From Carettochelys insculpta (Eukaryota; Chordata; Testudines; Carettochelyidae): a stretch of DNA of 64,000 bases. Positions 11,507-22,930 of the stretch are shown in pieces. A program made the position numbers and the translations under genes. The stretch is from the NCBI RefSeq assembly GCF_033958435.1, contig NC_134138.1, forward strand, positions 78,540,298 through 78,604,297, read 5' to 3'. Each line of letters begins with the position of its first letter. Positions within the stretch are counted from its first letter, which is position 1. A model generated the notes under the pieces. It saw only the letters and a program-made list of their open reading frames with translations. It made no database searches and was not told the origin of the DNA.

Positions 11507-13082
11507 GTGACAGGCACATGGCCAGCGCCCGCAAGTCCCCCAAGCCCCAGGTCCTCCCCTTCACAGCCCCCACAGGGCTCCCAGGAGTCCGTCCTTGAAA
11601 AAAAGAAGAGCGGCCCCTCCTGGACAGACCATGAACTGAGAGACCTCCTGGGCCTCTGGAGGGAAGAGGAGGTCCTCCAGGAGATGGGGATAAAGCGGAG
11701 GAATGCCACTGCCTTCGCCCACCTCGCCCAGGGACTGACCAGCCAAGGCCACCTGGAGCGGACCCCGGAGCAAGTCCGGAGCAAAGTAAAAGAGCTCCGG
11801 CAGGGCTATGCCCGGGTCCAGGATGAGGCCGGGTGCTCAGGGGCAGGCCCCTCCACCTGCCCCTACTATAGGGAGCTCCACAGCATCCTGAGGCCCAGGG
11901 AGAGCTCCCCACCCAAAGCGGTCCTGGACAGCTCGGCAGACCAGCCTGAGCTGGAGGAGCTGCAGGAGCCAGGACCAGCCAGCACGAGCTGGAGGCAGGC
12001 ACCACCTGGGACTGGTCCAGCGAGGAGGGCGACCTCATCATCGACGTCCCCTTGCAGTCGTCCAGCCGGGCCATGGGGAGCCAGGTGTCCCCAGAGATCA
12101 TTGAGGTCCCCACAGTAAGTGCACAGCGGGGCCGGCACCACAGCAGGCAGGGCAGGGGTGGCACCCCTGCCAGTGGACCGGGCACAGGCCCGGAATCCCA
12201 GGGCCAGACACCCCGGCTGGCCATAGTCCCAAACATGCCCTCTGCACCTGCCAGTCCCACCCAGCACCCGGACCCGTGGACAGTTCCAGGCACCAAATTG
12301 CCCAGTGGGACTCTCGTGGGCCAGCCCACACCCGTGGATGGTCCCACCTGGGGGGGAAGCCCTTGTGTACTTGATGCCACAGGGATGCCATGCCCACCAT
12401 GGCCAGGCCCCAGGGGAGGCGGGGCTTCGGGGGGGCAGGGTCCCCGGGGGGTATGGGGGACGAGGTGCTGCTCAGAGACTGACATGCTATCGATCACCCC
12501 TTGCAGGTGCAGCAAGTGAGGGCTCACACAGGCCATCAGCGTCAGTGGTCCCCAAGAGTCCCCTGGAGGCATCAGACATGGGCTGGGCACTTTCAGCAGC
12601 ATCACTCCAGGTGTGCAGCCAGGAGGTCTCAGCGGTGCACGGGGGATGAGCCTGCCAACCTCCACCAGGCGACGCTTATGGAAAGCCGCCTCCAGCTGGA
12701 GGAATCTGACCTGGCTTGGCAGAGGGAGGCCTGGGACCGGCTCATATCCTGCATGGACGCCATCCACGGGACTTTACAGGAGCACGTGGGCAACATGGCC
12801 CAGCTCCTGGCCCTCCGCACCCCCCACCAGCTGCCCAAGCCCCTGAGCCGCCCACAGGGTCCCCCCCACAAAGGTCCCCCCCAGGGTCCCCTGCCCACCC
12901 CACACCCTCCACAGAGTCCTCCACCTCACCCAACACCAATGACCCCTCTGCTGTCCCACCACACCCCTACCTTCTGGTGCTCCCTGCCCCGTCCCAGCCC
13001 CGCCATGGCACCCGCTCCCAGGGGAGGAAGGGGATCTCGGGGCTGGCATGGCTCTCGTCCCCCAACCCCCTTGCCCGAGTGA
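11507..13082 (+). pseudogene. Myb/SANT-like DNA-binding protein of Harbinger element 1, broken
   Basis: The N-terminal part carries a Myb/SANT-like trihelix module. Tryptophan-spaced helices run from SGPSWTDHELRDLLGLW through RRNATAFAHLAQGL and RSKVKELRQGY to the motif CPYYRELHSIL. In Harbinger transposons the Myb-like protein binds the element ends and helps carry the transposase to the nucleus. An intron is suggested by GTAAGT at 12115 and a TTGCAG acceptor ending at 12506. The second exon carries a helix with RLQLEESDLAWQREAWDRL, followed by a proline-rich tail to 13082. Two frameshifts, one near 11980-12000 and one near 12640, break the frame. No initiation site is certain; the ATG at 11507 is simply the first in frame. 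Confidence 0.75.
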
Positions 13083-13206
13083 CCCTCCCAGTTCTGGCCC
13101 CCTCCCCACCCCCATCCAAGTTCAGGCCCCTGGCCCTGCAACATACGGGGGTGTTCCTGCACACACATTGTAAATAGTTGGACTTTTATACCACAGTTTT
13201 TTACAG

Positions 13207-13212
13207 TTTATT
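13207..13212 (-). terminator. Polyadenylation signal for transposase 1
   Basis: AATAAA on the minus strand lies about 150 bases beyond the end of the transposase reading frame. This is the expected place for its 3' processing signal. Confidence 0.5.
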
Positions 13213-13354
13213 GTTGGTAAAGGTTTATATTGTGCACCAATGCCTGTGTCCCGTGGTCCCGTGAGGGGGAGGCATGGGCGCGGTGGTGGTGGCGGCGGTG
13301 TATGAGGTGGTGGGGTGGAAGTATGGGGAGGGGGAGGGGTGGGTATTGGGGTGA

Positions 13355-14740
13355 TCACTGCGACCCCGGGGCAAGACTTATGCAAAGGGCCTCCAGGATC
13401 CGGACACTATCACAGTTTGCCTCATGCCTGGTGACAGCGGTCAGCTGCTTGAACCCCATGGTGGCCTCAGCTGCCCACCCCTGCATGTAGGCACCCCCCT
13501 TGGCCTCCACAATGTTGTGGAGGACGCTGCAGCCACCCACCACTTGTAGGCATTGCACATCCCCACCTCGAGGCGGGCAAGAAGGCACTGCCACCACACC
13601 CTGAGGCGCCCGAAGGCCCACTCGACCATGCGCCGGGCCTGGTTGAGGTGGGTGTTGAAGGCCTCCCTGCTGGGTTCGAGGTGGCCAGTATAGGGTTGCA
13701 TCAGCCATGGCAGTAGGGGGTATGCTACATCCGCAACTATGCATAGCAGCATGTTGGTGTCCCCAGCCGGCATTTCCCACTGCGGGATGAAGGTGCCGGC
13801 CTCCATACGCTGGCACAGACCAGAATTGCAGAAGACCCTGGCATCGTGGGTTCACCCCGACCAGCCCATGTAGATGTTCATGAACCGGCCTTTGTGGTCC
13901 ACCAGGGCCTGGAGGATCACCAAGTGGTAGCCCTTCCAGTTGATATAGCGGCCGGTGCTGTGTGGTGGGGCGTGGATGGGGATGTGCGTCCCATCCAGGG
14001 CAGCAAAGCAGTTCGGGAACCCCAACAAGAAGAAACCCTCGATGATGGCATCCAGGTCCCCGATGCAGACGACCTGGTGCAGGAGCACGGCATTCAGGGC
14101 ACGGACAACCTGCAGGGAGGGAGGTCATGCGCTCTTGTGAGGATGTGGCAGGGTGTTCCCAGCTGGTGACCCTCTTCTGGCCTCCCACCAGCCAGCAACC
14201 CCCTACTTGGGCCCCTGGCCGGTGACCCCCGAGGGGTCCCTGTACCCATGGGCCCCCTTCCACCTTCCCTTGTGCCCCAGGCCCGGCTTCCCTCCATGAG
14301 CCCCGCTCCAACAATGGCCTTGCCCGCCCCAAACTGGTGGCCCGCTGAGTAGTAGGAGTGCAGGGTGGCCAGTTTCCATACTGCAATTGCGACTCACTTC
14401 TCGAGGGGGAGTTCAGGCTGCATGGTGGTGTTCTGATGTAGGTGCCAACCAGTGAAACAGCTCCTGGAAGGTGTCCTGGCTCATGCGAAAGTTCCAGAGC
14501 CAGGTGGCATCATCCCATTGCCCCAGAACCAGTCGCTCCCACCAGTCCATGCTGCTGGGGTGGCTTCACAGGCGCCGGGGTGCCAGGGGGTGGGATGCAG
14601 GCTGGGCATGCTCCATGTCCACAGGGGGGCTGTTCTGTCTCCCAAGGAGGAGGGGGGAGGCTGCAGTGAGCGTGCAGACAACGTGGGCAACAGTGCCCAT
14701 GATGTCCTCATCCAGTGTGAGGAGTAGGGTGTCATCAGCC
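13355..14740 (-). pseudogene. HARBI1-like transposase of Harbinger element 1, inactivated
   Basis: It is homologous to the transposases of elements 2 and 3. Recognisable pieces are TGGGAGCGACTGG-coded WERLVLG near 14535, then LDGTHIPI, MNIYMGW, the VADVAYPL block and EWAFGRL. An in-frame TGA follows GWSG near 13855, where the relatives have arginine. Another stop replaces the EKRV arginine near 14400. A frameshift near 13530 is needed to join the last segment (VLHNIVEAKGG). The intron donor has changed from GT to GG (GAG|GGAAGC at 14286-14292), while the acceptor CTGCAG at 14110-14115 remains. A functional product is very unlikely. Confidence 0.85.
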
Positions 14741-14864
14741 ATGGTGCTGCTGCTCTGGGGTGCTGCGTTGCTCCTGGCAGCTCGGCAGGCCTCGGCTAGT
14801 GCAGGGCGGGGGATCTGAAGAGGGGCTCTTTAAGACGGCGGCTGGCTATGGGTACAGAAGGGCT

Positions 14865-15085
14865 TGGAGGAAAAGGAAGGGTGGGGTTCAGCCCCTGGTG
14901 AGTGCATGGAGCCCCAAAGACATTGGGCTGTGCTTATGGCCCCTGACATGGGGCTTTGCAGCCACCCTGCTTCTTTCCCTGAACATTCCACCTTGTCCCA
15001 ATTCCTTCCTCTCTCTCCCTGAGCTTGAGTGCCACAAATGAGCTATTTGTGGTGCTCCAGAAGTTCTGGGAAGGCAGAAGAGGCG
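14865..15085 (+). repeat. ~220-bp repeat inserted in element 1
   Basis: This is almost the same sequence as 9471-9690. It interrupts the region where element 2 reads straight through from GGAAGGGCTT to CGTCCGCAGC (35.47-35.50 kb). It therefore arrived after, or by exchange into, element 1. Confidence 0.75.
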
Positions 15086-15295
15086 TCCGCGGCATCTCTG
15101 CCTCCCTTCTTTCAAAAGAGCACTCGTACACTTGTGGACGCACTCTTTCGAAATAATGGGACAGGGTTTTCGAAAGAGTGGGTTGGAACTGTGATCTGCC
15201 TTTGCCATGTGGTCATGTTCTTTCGAAAGATGGCATATCGATTTCTGAATTTTGAGTTTGTTGTTTCAATGGTGGGCTCCTGTGTAAACACAGAC

Positions 15296-16326
15296 AAAGA
15301 GAGCTCATTGTAGGATAAGTGTCTTGATAAAATTTCCAGTCTCACTAATAGCACTTAGTTGCCTAACGCCACTTGTATTTTTGTCAGCCTTCCACTTGGT
15401 CTTACCTGAAGACTGGGTGTTTTTTTAAAGCCAAGCTCTATGAATTATTTTGGAGAAGTTCTATGCTCTTTTACTCATGAAGGAAGAGTAGAAGATCACA
15501 GTGATCCCTCTTACCTTTTGAATCTACGAATTTTGAGGACGAAGAAATTCCTTCATGCCATTTGTAATTGTTGGGAACAGAAAACAAAGCAAAAACTCCT
15601 TCTTTGAGTAAAGGAAACTTTCTTCCTCACCAATAAATCCAAAACTACTTCAAACAGGGAAAAATACCCTTCTAGTGTTACATATAATTGGCACTTCTTG
15701 AGGAATAAGCCCTGTTTTAGGTTTATGGATGGAAAAGAACCTCAGTTATAACATACTAAGAAGACTGGGGAGAGGTTTTGAACCTTTTAACTGAAATTGT
15801 AATAAGGTTGTCTCCACAATATGCAATTCGCCCTAAAAGCACTTGTGGTTGATGCTAGAATAATTGGCAGGTGCACGTGTACACCACAGTCCTCCCAAAG
15901 AAGCAAGTTAAGGACCAGGGTTTTCAAATCTGGAACCTTGACAGGAAATTATCAAATGCAGATTTTCATATCTAAACACTATCTTTCATCCATTCCATTA
16001 TTACAAGAACTATACCTTTACCTCTTGTAGTTTTTACAGTATGTAACTTTCAAATTCAATTAGCAAAGACATTTACTACCATTATCATGACAAACACAAT
16101 CTATTGCTCTGACTTACTTCAAGATTTAGAACGCATTCCTACAAAGAGCTGCATTCACAGATCACTGCATCCCACAGCCCTGCTGAAGTCAAAGAGACTA
16201 TGAGCAGGAGCAGGGGTCTAACTGCCCATTGCAGGAAGAGTGCCTTAGTAAATTCATTTAAATTAATAAATAATCCAGGGTTGTTACCACAGTCATTTAG
16301 TGTGCAGCAAGCCACGATGTAAATCT
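15296..16326. other. Unassigned AT-rich stretch
   Basis: No recognised gene or repeat. Confidence 0.5.
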
Positions 16327-16800
16327 CATAGAATCATAGACTCCTAGGGCTGGAAGAAACCTCAGGAGGTCATCGAATCTAGCCCCTACCCATATCAGGA
16401 CCAACCCTATATAATCATCCCAGACAGGACTTTGTCAAGCCAGGACTTAAAAACCTCTAGGGATGGAGATTCTACCACCTCTCTAAGTAACACACTCCAG
16501 TGCTTTACCACCCGACCCCCAGTGAAACATTTTTTCCTAATAGCCAACCTAGATCTCCCCACTGGAAACTGAGACAATTGTTCCTTGTTCTGTCATCCGT
16601 CTCTACTGAGAACAGCCTCTCTCCATCCTCTTAAGAACCCCCCTTCTGGAAGTTGAAGGCTGCTCTCAAATCCCCTCTCCCTCTCCTTTTCTCCAAACTA
16701 AATAAGCCCGAGTCCCTCAGCCTCTCCCACTAGGTCATGTGCTCCAGCCCCCTAACCATTTTGGTTGCCCTTTGCTCTTCTGGAGCACAATAGCCATCTA
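16327..16800 (-). mobile_element. CR1 LINE 3' end (antisense)
   Basis: The plus strand starts with ATAGAATCATAGACTCCTAG, then GGCTGGAAGAAACCTCAGGA, GGAGATTCTACCACCTC and TTTTTCCTAATAGCCAACCT, ending near GTTGCCCTTTGCTCTTCTGG. This is the reverse complement of the conserved amniote CR1 3' untranslated tail. It is 5'-truncated, as is usual for CR1, and carries no coding part. Confidence 0.9.
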
Positions 16801-17838
16801 TGCAATAAGTGGCTATGTGGACTCTATTACCATAAACAAAACTTCCCTATTATACTCTGACATACTGGTGGTGCCACAGGACTTTGCACATGTGGCAGCG
16901 GGGTCCACACAGACAAACAGACAGTTAGCAAGCATCCGGCTGCCCCACTATAAATTTATACACCCTCTTGCCACGCACTAAATTGCCATATAGACAAGCC
17001 CCACAATTTTGAGGCTATCAAGCTTCACATCAACCTCTCTGGGTCTGGTTCTGAAATTTAGATGAACTCTGCAAAAACTTAGCATTGTGGTAAGTTCTTC
17101 TTCTAGCAATGAAGAAATCACCTGACATAAGTTTTTGATGAAATGTCCAGCTTTCAGCAAACTACATGCCTCAACAGAAGCAAAGTTGGCAATTAGTTGC
17201 AAACAAGCTTTTCATGTTTTTAATTCATCTAAATTTGGCTAAAACAGGAAGAATATTTACTTGCCAGTTGTAATTTATTATTTTAGTTGGAAGTGTGCTT
17301 AATCAGCAGACTCAGTTAAGAATTCAGTGTACAAACATTAAGTTTTTCACATAAGAATAAAAGAGGCATGGGGCAATATTAAAGGACTGGATAATTGCTT
17401 CAGTAACTATTATCCTGGGCTCTTGGTTAGGACTGGTTGCTCAGCGCTCACAATGTGGTTTATTCTGGAGTTTGGACTTTTTTGGCTTGTCAAACTTTGG
17501 TAAATTTAAACCAATAAGGAATAATAATTAAAATGGTTTTTAAAGTTAAAGAAAACTGGATCTGAGAACAATCTGAAACAGCAAAGTTTACTACTAATGG
17601 ATCTGTGAGCCATGATGTGGCAACTTTAAGCAGGGAACTTTTTCTTATGTCATGGAGAAGGATAAGGGCCAGGAGATCTTTGGAGACATAGAACTCTCTC
17701 AGCCACAGAACTCTTCTGTGATCTTGGACAATTAACTCAACGTCTCTGAGATTCTGTGCTTTGGCGGTATGACATTACACAGAACTAGCTGGGTCACAGC
17801 ATATAGTGGATCAGTCAGTATGTGATTGAGAGGGGCAT
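16801..17838. other. Unassigned stretch
   Basis: No gene recognised. ATTGCCATATAGACAAGCCCC at 16982-17003 may be a MITE end, but I could not pair it convincingly. Confidence 0.4.
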
Positions 17839-19400
17839 GTGCCAACAAACTCAAGTGAGAAACTCAGTAAATGGAAGGAACACTTTGAAGAACTAATAAA
17901 CTGTTCTGCCCATATAGAACCTCCCGAGTTACCACCTGCAAATATACCTCTGCATATTAACATCAACAGACATGCACAAGAAATCAGAAAAACCATTGCC
18001 CATCTGAAAAGCAGAAAAGCACCTGGCCCAGACAACATCCCCACAGAAGCAATCCAGGCAAGCAGTGAGACATCAGTCAACATAATGTATAATTTATTTG
18101 GGAAAATTTGGGACACTGAGGAGATCCCAGGAGACTGGAAACATGGCTACCTTATCATGCTTCCAAAGAAAGTTCAACCTGAAGGAATGCAAGAACTGGA
18201 GGGGTATCATGCTACTGTGTATTCCAGGAAAAGCGTTCAGTAGGATTCTCTTGGAGAGAATGAAGACAGAAATTGAGAGACGTTCAGAAATTGATAGTCA
18301 GAGAAGAACAGGACAGTTTACTCTCAGAGTGATCATAGAACAGTTGCTAGAGTGGAACTCCCGCCCCCCACCCCGCCATATATAACATTCATAGACTTCA
18401 AAAAACCCTTCAAAAGTGTTGATAGAGACACTTTGCGGAAACTGCTGCAACACTGTGGCATACCATCCAAAATTATTAACCTGATCCATTCAACGTATGA
18501 ACCCTTGACATGCTGAGGTGCTCACAAAGGTGTCTTGACAAAACCCTTCAGCATACTCTCAGGAGTGTGACAAGTGTGCCTATTGTCACCTTTCCTCTTC
18601 TTGATCCCAATAGATTGGGTTATTTGTCCAATGAGTTTGCTGTGTCGCCCTCGTTTCACACTGACATGAAAGCATGGAAGAAAAGATCACAACACTAGAC
18701 AAAACTGCCTCAAAGATTAGAATGAGCATTAATAAGGAAAAGATGAAGACAATGTGGACCAACCAGTCCAGCAACACCATCATACTGAGAGGGGATGACC
18801 TGGATAATGCGGAGCAGTTCACCTGCCTGGGGAGTATTATGGGCAGAGACAGAGGAACACACATGCTAGGACATGGAAAGCAACAGCTGTGTCCAAGACT
18901 GTCCATCCCATATGGAATTCACAAATAATATCAGCGAAGACAACACTGTGTATCTTCAACCTAAGTGTGAAGAGTGTGCTCTTGTATGGAAACAGGACCC
19001 AGCATATTAAAAAGGCTTCAAATCACAAGCTACAGACATTCATAGGCAGATGCCTGACGTACATCCTTCACATCAAAGACAATACTTGGTCACAAATGAG
19101 GAGCTTTGGAACAGAGAAGTACAAGAACAACTTGATATTCAAATCAAGAGAAGAAAGTGGGGATGGCGAGGCCACACTCAGAAAACCATCATTGTCTGTC
19201 TAGTTCTCATATGAAACCTCCAAGGAAAATGCAAAAGAGGAAGACCACAGACAAGGTGGAGAAGATGTACTGAGACGGAAGGACAATAGCTGCAGTACTC
19301 CTGGAGTCAGCTAGAAGTTTTGTCCCAAGAAAGAGTGAAGTGGAAGAGACTTGTAGATGACCTATTCTCCACTCAGAGTACAAGGGTTTAAGTCGAGTAA
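17839..19400 (+). pseudogene. Decayed non-LTR retrotransposon (reverse transcriptase and C-terminal part)
   Basis: The fragment begins at KWKEHFEELIN and passes through RKAPGPDNIPTEAI (reverse transcriptase motif), DWKHGYLIMLPKK and, in another frame, NWRGIMLLCIPGKAFSRILL. It continues through FIDFKKPFKSVDR, the STYEPLTC region, LLSPFLFL, NKEKMKTMW and the C-terminal segment ending in TWSQMRSF. After 19250 the DNA still encodes the closing motif around LEVLSQERVKWKRLVDD. The (F/Y)ADD catalytic motif is missing, and several frameshifts and stops separate the blocks. The block pattern differs from the CR1 copies in this window. It looks like an RTE- or related-clade LINE, but I cannot fix the clade. 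Confidence 0.8.
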
Positions 19401-19509
19401 GTTAGACCACCATCTAGATTCTAAGACACTTTTACAACTTCCTTAAACTGAGCTGCTGTAGTGGCTATAACACCGCTTGGCATAAATTTAGTGCTTAAGC
19501 ATTATCTAA

Positions 19510-19860
19510 ATTATGGCAGCAGCTGTTCTTAGAATTCTGTACCCGGTGCCAGGTCTGCTGACATGGGAGAAAAGGGGAGAGTGGCCCCAGGGCCTGTTTA
19601 TTCAAAAAGTCCCAGAGTAGCAGTGGTGGTTGGAGACCCAGGCCCTTTAAAACACTACCAGAGCACCATGCAGCATGTATTGGGTAGCTCTCAGGGCTGG
19701 CTGCGCCATGGAAGCCAACACAGTGTGTTCCAGGTGGCACTGACGGCTAAATGCCCAGCCCTGCCCCTTCTGCCCAAGGCCCCACCCTTCTGTGGGTCCC
19801 ATGGGACCAGCAAGTCTGTCACCACTCATGAAGTCTCACTCCTGACTCTTTGCCCTCATC
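19510..19860. repeat. GC-rich probable repeat
   Basis: It contains GACCCAGGCCCTTTAAAAC, close to GACCCAAGCCCTTTAAAATT at 22626-22645. The two segments probably belong to one dispersed family of unknown class. 19861-20139 is unassigned. Confidence 0.4.
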
Positions 19861-20139
19861 TGCCTGCCCTGGAATTATGTCTATACAAGGGTGTCCTTGG
19901 AAAGCTAATTTTGACCATCTTCCTCCATTCCTGTGCTGGAGGAATCCTCCCTCTCACCCTTTCCCTCCAAAACATATGCATACATAGTTTGGTTCAGACT
20001 GTTAGGGCCCCTTCATGCCACTGGGTTCCTTATACCTGGTGTAAGAGAGTGGGGTGAGAGTGAAAATTTCAGCCTGGCGTGTTTTGTTTCCCAACATGAA
20101 AGAAGTATTCCCTTTTCATCTCACAATGGAGTCCATAGT

Positions 20140-20215
20140 TGGACTGAAACCTACAACCTCTGGAGCTGAGTGCTCGAGCCTTTCACCTAAAGCTGTAGAG
20201 TAGACTCAGTCCTTC
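20140..20215 (-). mobile_element. tRNA-derived SINE head fragment
   Basis: On the minus strand the sequence reads as a tRNA-like head. It has an A-box-like TTTAGGTGAAAGGCTCGAGC and a B-box-like GGTTTCAGTCC about 30 bases on. It is a fragment and not a functional tRNA. Confidence 0.5.
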
Positions 20216-20231
20216 TCTGTGTAAGTGGTCT

Positions 20232-20432
20232 AAGGGAAGAAGGATTCTTTCAAAGATGGGGTTTACTTTTGGAAGAGCTGTCTACACTGGTTTTCTTCTT
20301 TCGAAAGAAGCTATTTTGAAATAAGATTATGCAAATGAGATGCCCGATATGTAAATCTGCCCCCCTTTGCATTTTCGATTTCCCTCATTTGTATGTCTCT
20401 TTCAAAAGAAGAATGCAAAGGTAGACACAGCC
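20232..20432. mobile_element. Truncated MITE, same family as 50471-50679
   Basis: It shares GGATTCTTTCAAAGATGGGG, GTTTACTTTTGGAAGAGC and TTCTTCTTTCGAAAGAAGC with the copy at 50.5 kb. The right end is GTAGACACAGCC, the reverse of the GGCTGTGTCTAC end. The left terminal repeat is missing. Confidence 0.7.
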
Positions 20433-20467
20433 ACTGGGTCCGGTCCCCTGCCCTCACAATAGGATCT

Positions 20468-20600
20468 ATCACCATTCCTGGCAGAATTTTTTTTTTAAAT
20501 CTATTTGTCTCAGATCCCTAAATGGCCCCTTCAGGGACTGAACTCACAACCCTGGGTTTAGCAGGGCAATGCTCAAAATATTGAACTACTCCTTCAAATG
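20468..20600 (-). mobile_element. tRNA-derived SINE fragment
   Basis: On the minus strand it has a tRNA-like head: TTTTGAGCATTGCCCTGCTA, then GGTTGTGAGTTCAGTCC as the B box, followed by the SINE body GGGGCCATTTAGGGATCTGA. This arrangement is common in sauropsid tRNA-SINEs. Confidence 0.65.
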
Positions 20601-21370
20601 GTGACCTACCTGGAGGGTCAAAGAGCTACCTATTGGATAGAGGCACTTTATGACATAAGCGTGATAGCTGTCAACTGGTGACCTAATCACTATGCACCAG
20701 AACCGGTTAGCCCAGCCCCATCGTAAGCTAACTTTTGTTATTTATTCAAGATTTTGATAATTGATGGATGAAGAATGAATGGCTGTACAGAAGAAAGCCA
20801 AAACTTGGGGATGAAAGAAATTCCAGCTTTTATTTGGTACATCTTAATTTCCTTGTCCAAATTGTTTTTGGGGTTTTTTTTGTTTGTTTTTTTAGTAGAA
20901 AGGACACGAACCCAAAACTCTGATCGAATGGCAGCATCTGCAGGAATCTGGTGTTTTCAGATGATAGCGTATCAGAAGCTGGGTGAAAGACATATTCTCA
21001 AACTCCAAAGCTCTTATGGCTGGCTGAAGCAGCAGAGAGCCTAAAACAATACTTCAGTGGCTTCACTTGTTCTAACAGCTTTTCATTCAGATGTCAAGTG
21101 ACAGTTTAAATGTCAACATTGTAAACTACAGCACTGGTCAAAGCATATACAAAAAGAGAGGAAGTATCTGATGAAGATCTACACCATCTATTCTGAGCGA
21201 CAGCCATTATCACTGATTTAATTTTTTTAGCTGCCACGAGTTTGGAGAACTCTAGAATGTACTGGATGAGATAAAGTACTGTCTGACTTACTTTCAAAGG
21301 TTACAACTTGGCATTTGTGAGCTTCAGTAGCAAGTTGAAGTTTTGGCATACTTGCAATGTTGACTTAAAT
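20601..21370. other. Unassigned stretch
   Basis: A T-rich run lies at 20860-20893. No gene recognised. Confidence 0.4.
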
Positions 21371-21375
21371 TCATA

Positions 21376-21786
21376 TTACTTTTTGAGACCAGGGCTTTGC
21401 ACTACTGACTTACCAACAACACACAAAACAGTCCAATGACCTGCACAAGGTAACAGCCTATGTTTTTGAGCCTTTTGAGAAATGGCACCCTTGACATTCA
21501 ATTTATAGAACATTTGCGAGGCCACCATGTCACATTGTGCTTCTGTGTCAAACTTGAATTTAACATCCCTGCCGTTTACTTCCAACATCTCCTTGCAAAT
21601 CTCCCCAATGCCACTGCTGTCACTTACAATGAAAGCACACAGCCAGCCCTTTGCCTGGGCTACACAGACGTCAACAGTTCCAAAAATAGTTTTGTCCTTT
21701 GTTCTGCTGCATGATCTTTCTGTAGCTGAGCTTACTGCCTTAATCACCTCTGCTGTGCCAGGTGTGCCAACATTCAGACTTTGCAT
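21376..21786 (-). pseudogene. Ty3/Gypsy-like retropepsin remnant (tentative)
   Basis: The 136-aa open frame contains VNGRDVKFKFDTEAQCDMVA around residues 70-89, followed by a SQMFYKLNVKG segment. This resembles an aspartic protease of LTR retrotransposons: a strand, then a DTG-type active site with C-D following. Here the catalytic glycine is replaced by glutamate (DTE at residues 80-82). A downstream segment HRLLPCAGHWTVLCVVGKSV has the shape of the second half of such a protease. I see no integrase, RNase H or LTR near it, and the flanks (21787-22350) do not read as gag. If real, it is an isolated and inactive fragment. Confidence 0.4.
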
Positions 21787-22359
21787 AACGCTGCTTCAGA
21801 CACAGCCATAATACACACATTCTGTTATTTTACCTGAGGGGTTTTTTGACATTTGGAAATTGAGTTTAATTTTGGGGTAGCTCAGTGACGGTTATCCAAA
21901 TATTTCAAGTTTCCTGCATTGGGCCATGCACTGCTATCATTTGAATGACATTGATTTTACTTTTTCTTCAGTATGCAACTGGCTTTCTATAGAAAGCGTG
22001 CTCTCCTTACATATCAGAGATAAAACTAAGTCAAAGATTTGACAGCCACTCCGTTCAAGCAACAGAAATTCACCTAGTGTCCAAAAATCTTCAGTTCAGT
22101 GACCTGTTTGTCTACATCAGTCATAGCAGAAGCAATGGATTTTGATAGTTCAAGTAATCTTGTGACAACATCTACTGAAAATGTAGCCTCATCACCGTCT
22201 CATAGCTGGTGAAGCAAATTCAGCTAAAGGAAAGAATCAGAAACCCTTGGGAGAAACAGTAGCTTTTCTACAGAGTTATTGCAAACTGCATTCTATATCT
22301 GAGAAAATGAACTGAATTCTTCAAAAATGCATTAAAATTAATATTACAGTTTTTCAGTA

Positions 22360-22730
22360 CACGATGACGGGGGGCCGACAGACTCGTTGGGCCCGTAGGC
22401 CAGGAGGGATGGTGGTACCTCCATGCTGCTGGAAGGGGCAGGGCTTTAGCGGAAGGGGCCATCAGCCCTCAGTGCTGCCCAGAAGGCACCAGGACCCACC
22501 CACACTCCTGCCAGTCAGCCCTGAGAGCTGCCTGGAGCACGCCATGTGACACTCCAGTGGAAATGTAAAGGACCTTTGACTCCAGCCACTGCCAATCTTG
22601 CTGTAGTGGAGGTGGCAGCCAGAAGACCCAAGCCCTTTAAAATTCCTAGGGCCTGGGGCAGCTCTCTCCTTCATGCCTCCTCTTGGAGGGCCTACACCAT
22701 GATACATACATGCTAAGTTTAACCCACACA
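22360..22730. repeat. GC-rich probable repeat
   Basis: A GC-rich island that shares a CCCTTTAAAA-centred motif with 19.63 kb. It has no recognisable gene. Confidence 0.4.
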
Positions 22731-22930
22731 ACTCCTGGGTACGGTGTACTGAGACCGCTTGGAGAGAGAATAATGAGTCTGCTCTACAGCTTACCTAATA
22801 GCCAGCTCTCTTTTAGCTCATGTGGAAGAGGCTTATAGACTGAGCTACAGAGGTACCATGGTCAGTTCCTCCTGCAGATGACCTGGGTCTGCTGGAGATA
22901 AACAAGCTCCCAGGTAAAAAATGTCTTGAT
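22731..22930 (+). mobile_element. tRNA-derived SINE
   Basis: GTGTACTGAGACCGCTTGGA leads into CTGCTCTACAGC, an A-box-like TTTAGCTCATGTGGAAGAGG, then GGTACCATGGTCAGTTCC in the B-box place, and GATGACCTGGGTCTGCTGG. The same parts recur in the two copies at 46 kb. The head is clearly tRNA-like and decayed. Confidence 0.7.

Larger units (their letters stand above)
11129..15295. mobile_element. Harbinger element 1 (Myb-like plus transposase, decayed)
   Basis: The left end reads GGTGTGTCTACACGTGCAC. A degenerate counterpart on the right is the reverse complement of GTGTAAACACAGAC at 15282-15295, flanked by AAAG on both sides. Inside are a Myb-like gene on the plus strand and a transposase on the minus strand, converging near 13.2 kb. 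Both are broken. A 220-bp foreign repeat sits between the transposase start and the right end. The order of parts matches element 2 at 31.8 kb. The exact right boundary is uncertain. Confidence 0.8.

Noticed and set aside
11376..12767. 463-aa minus-strand open frame opposite the Myb-like gene
   Set aside because: It is a compositional shadow of GC-rich coding sequence on the plus strand; proline/glycine-rich with no domain.
20140..20215. Functional tRNA gene
   Set aside because: Box-like motifs exist but the cloverleaf cannot be closed and the sequence resembles SINE heads elsewhere.
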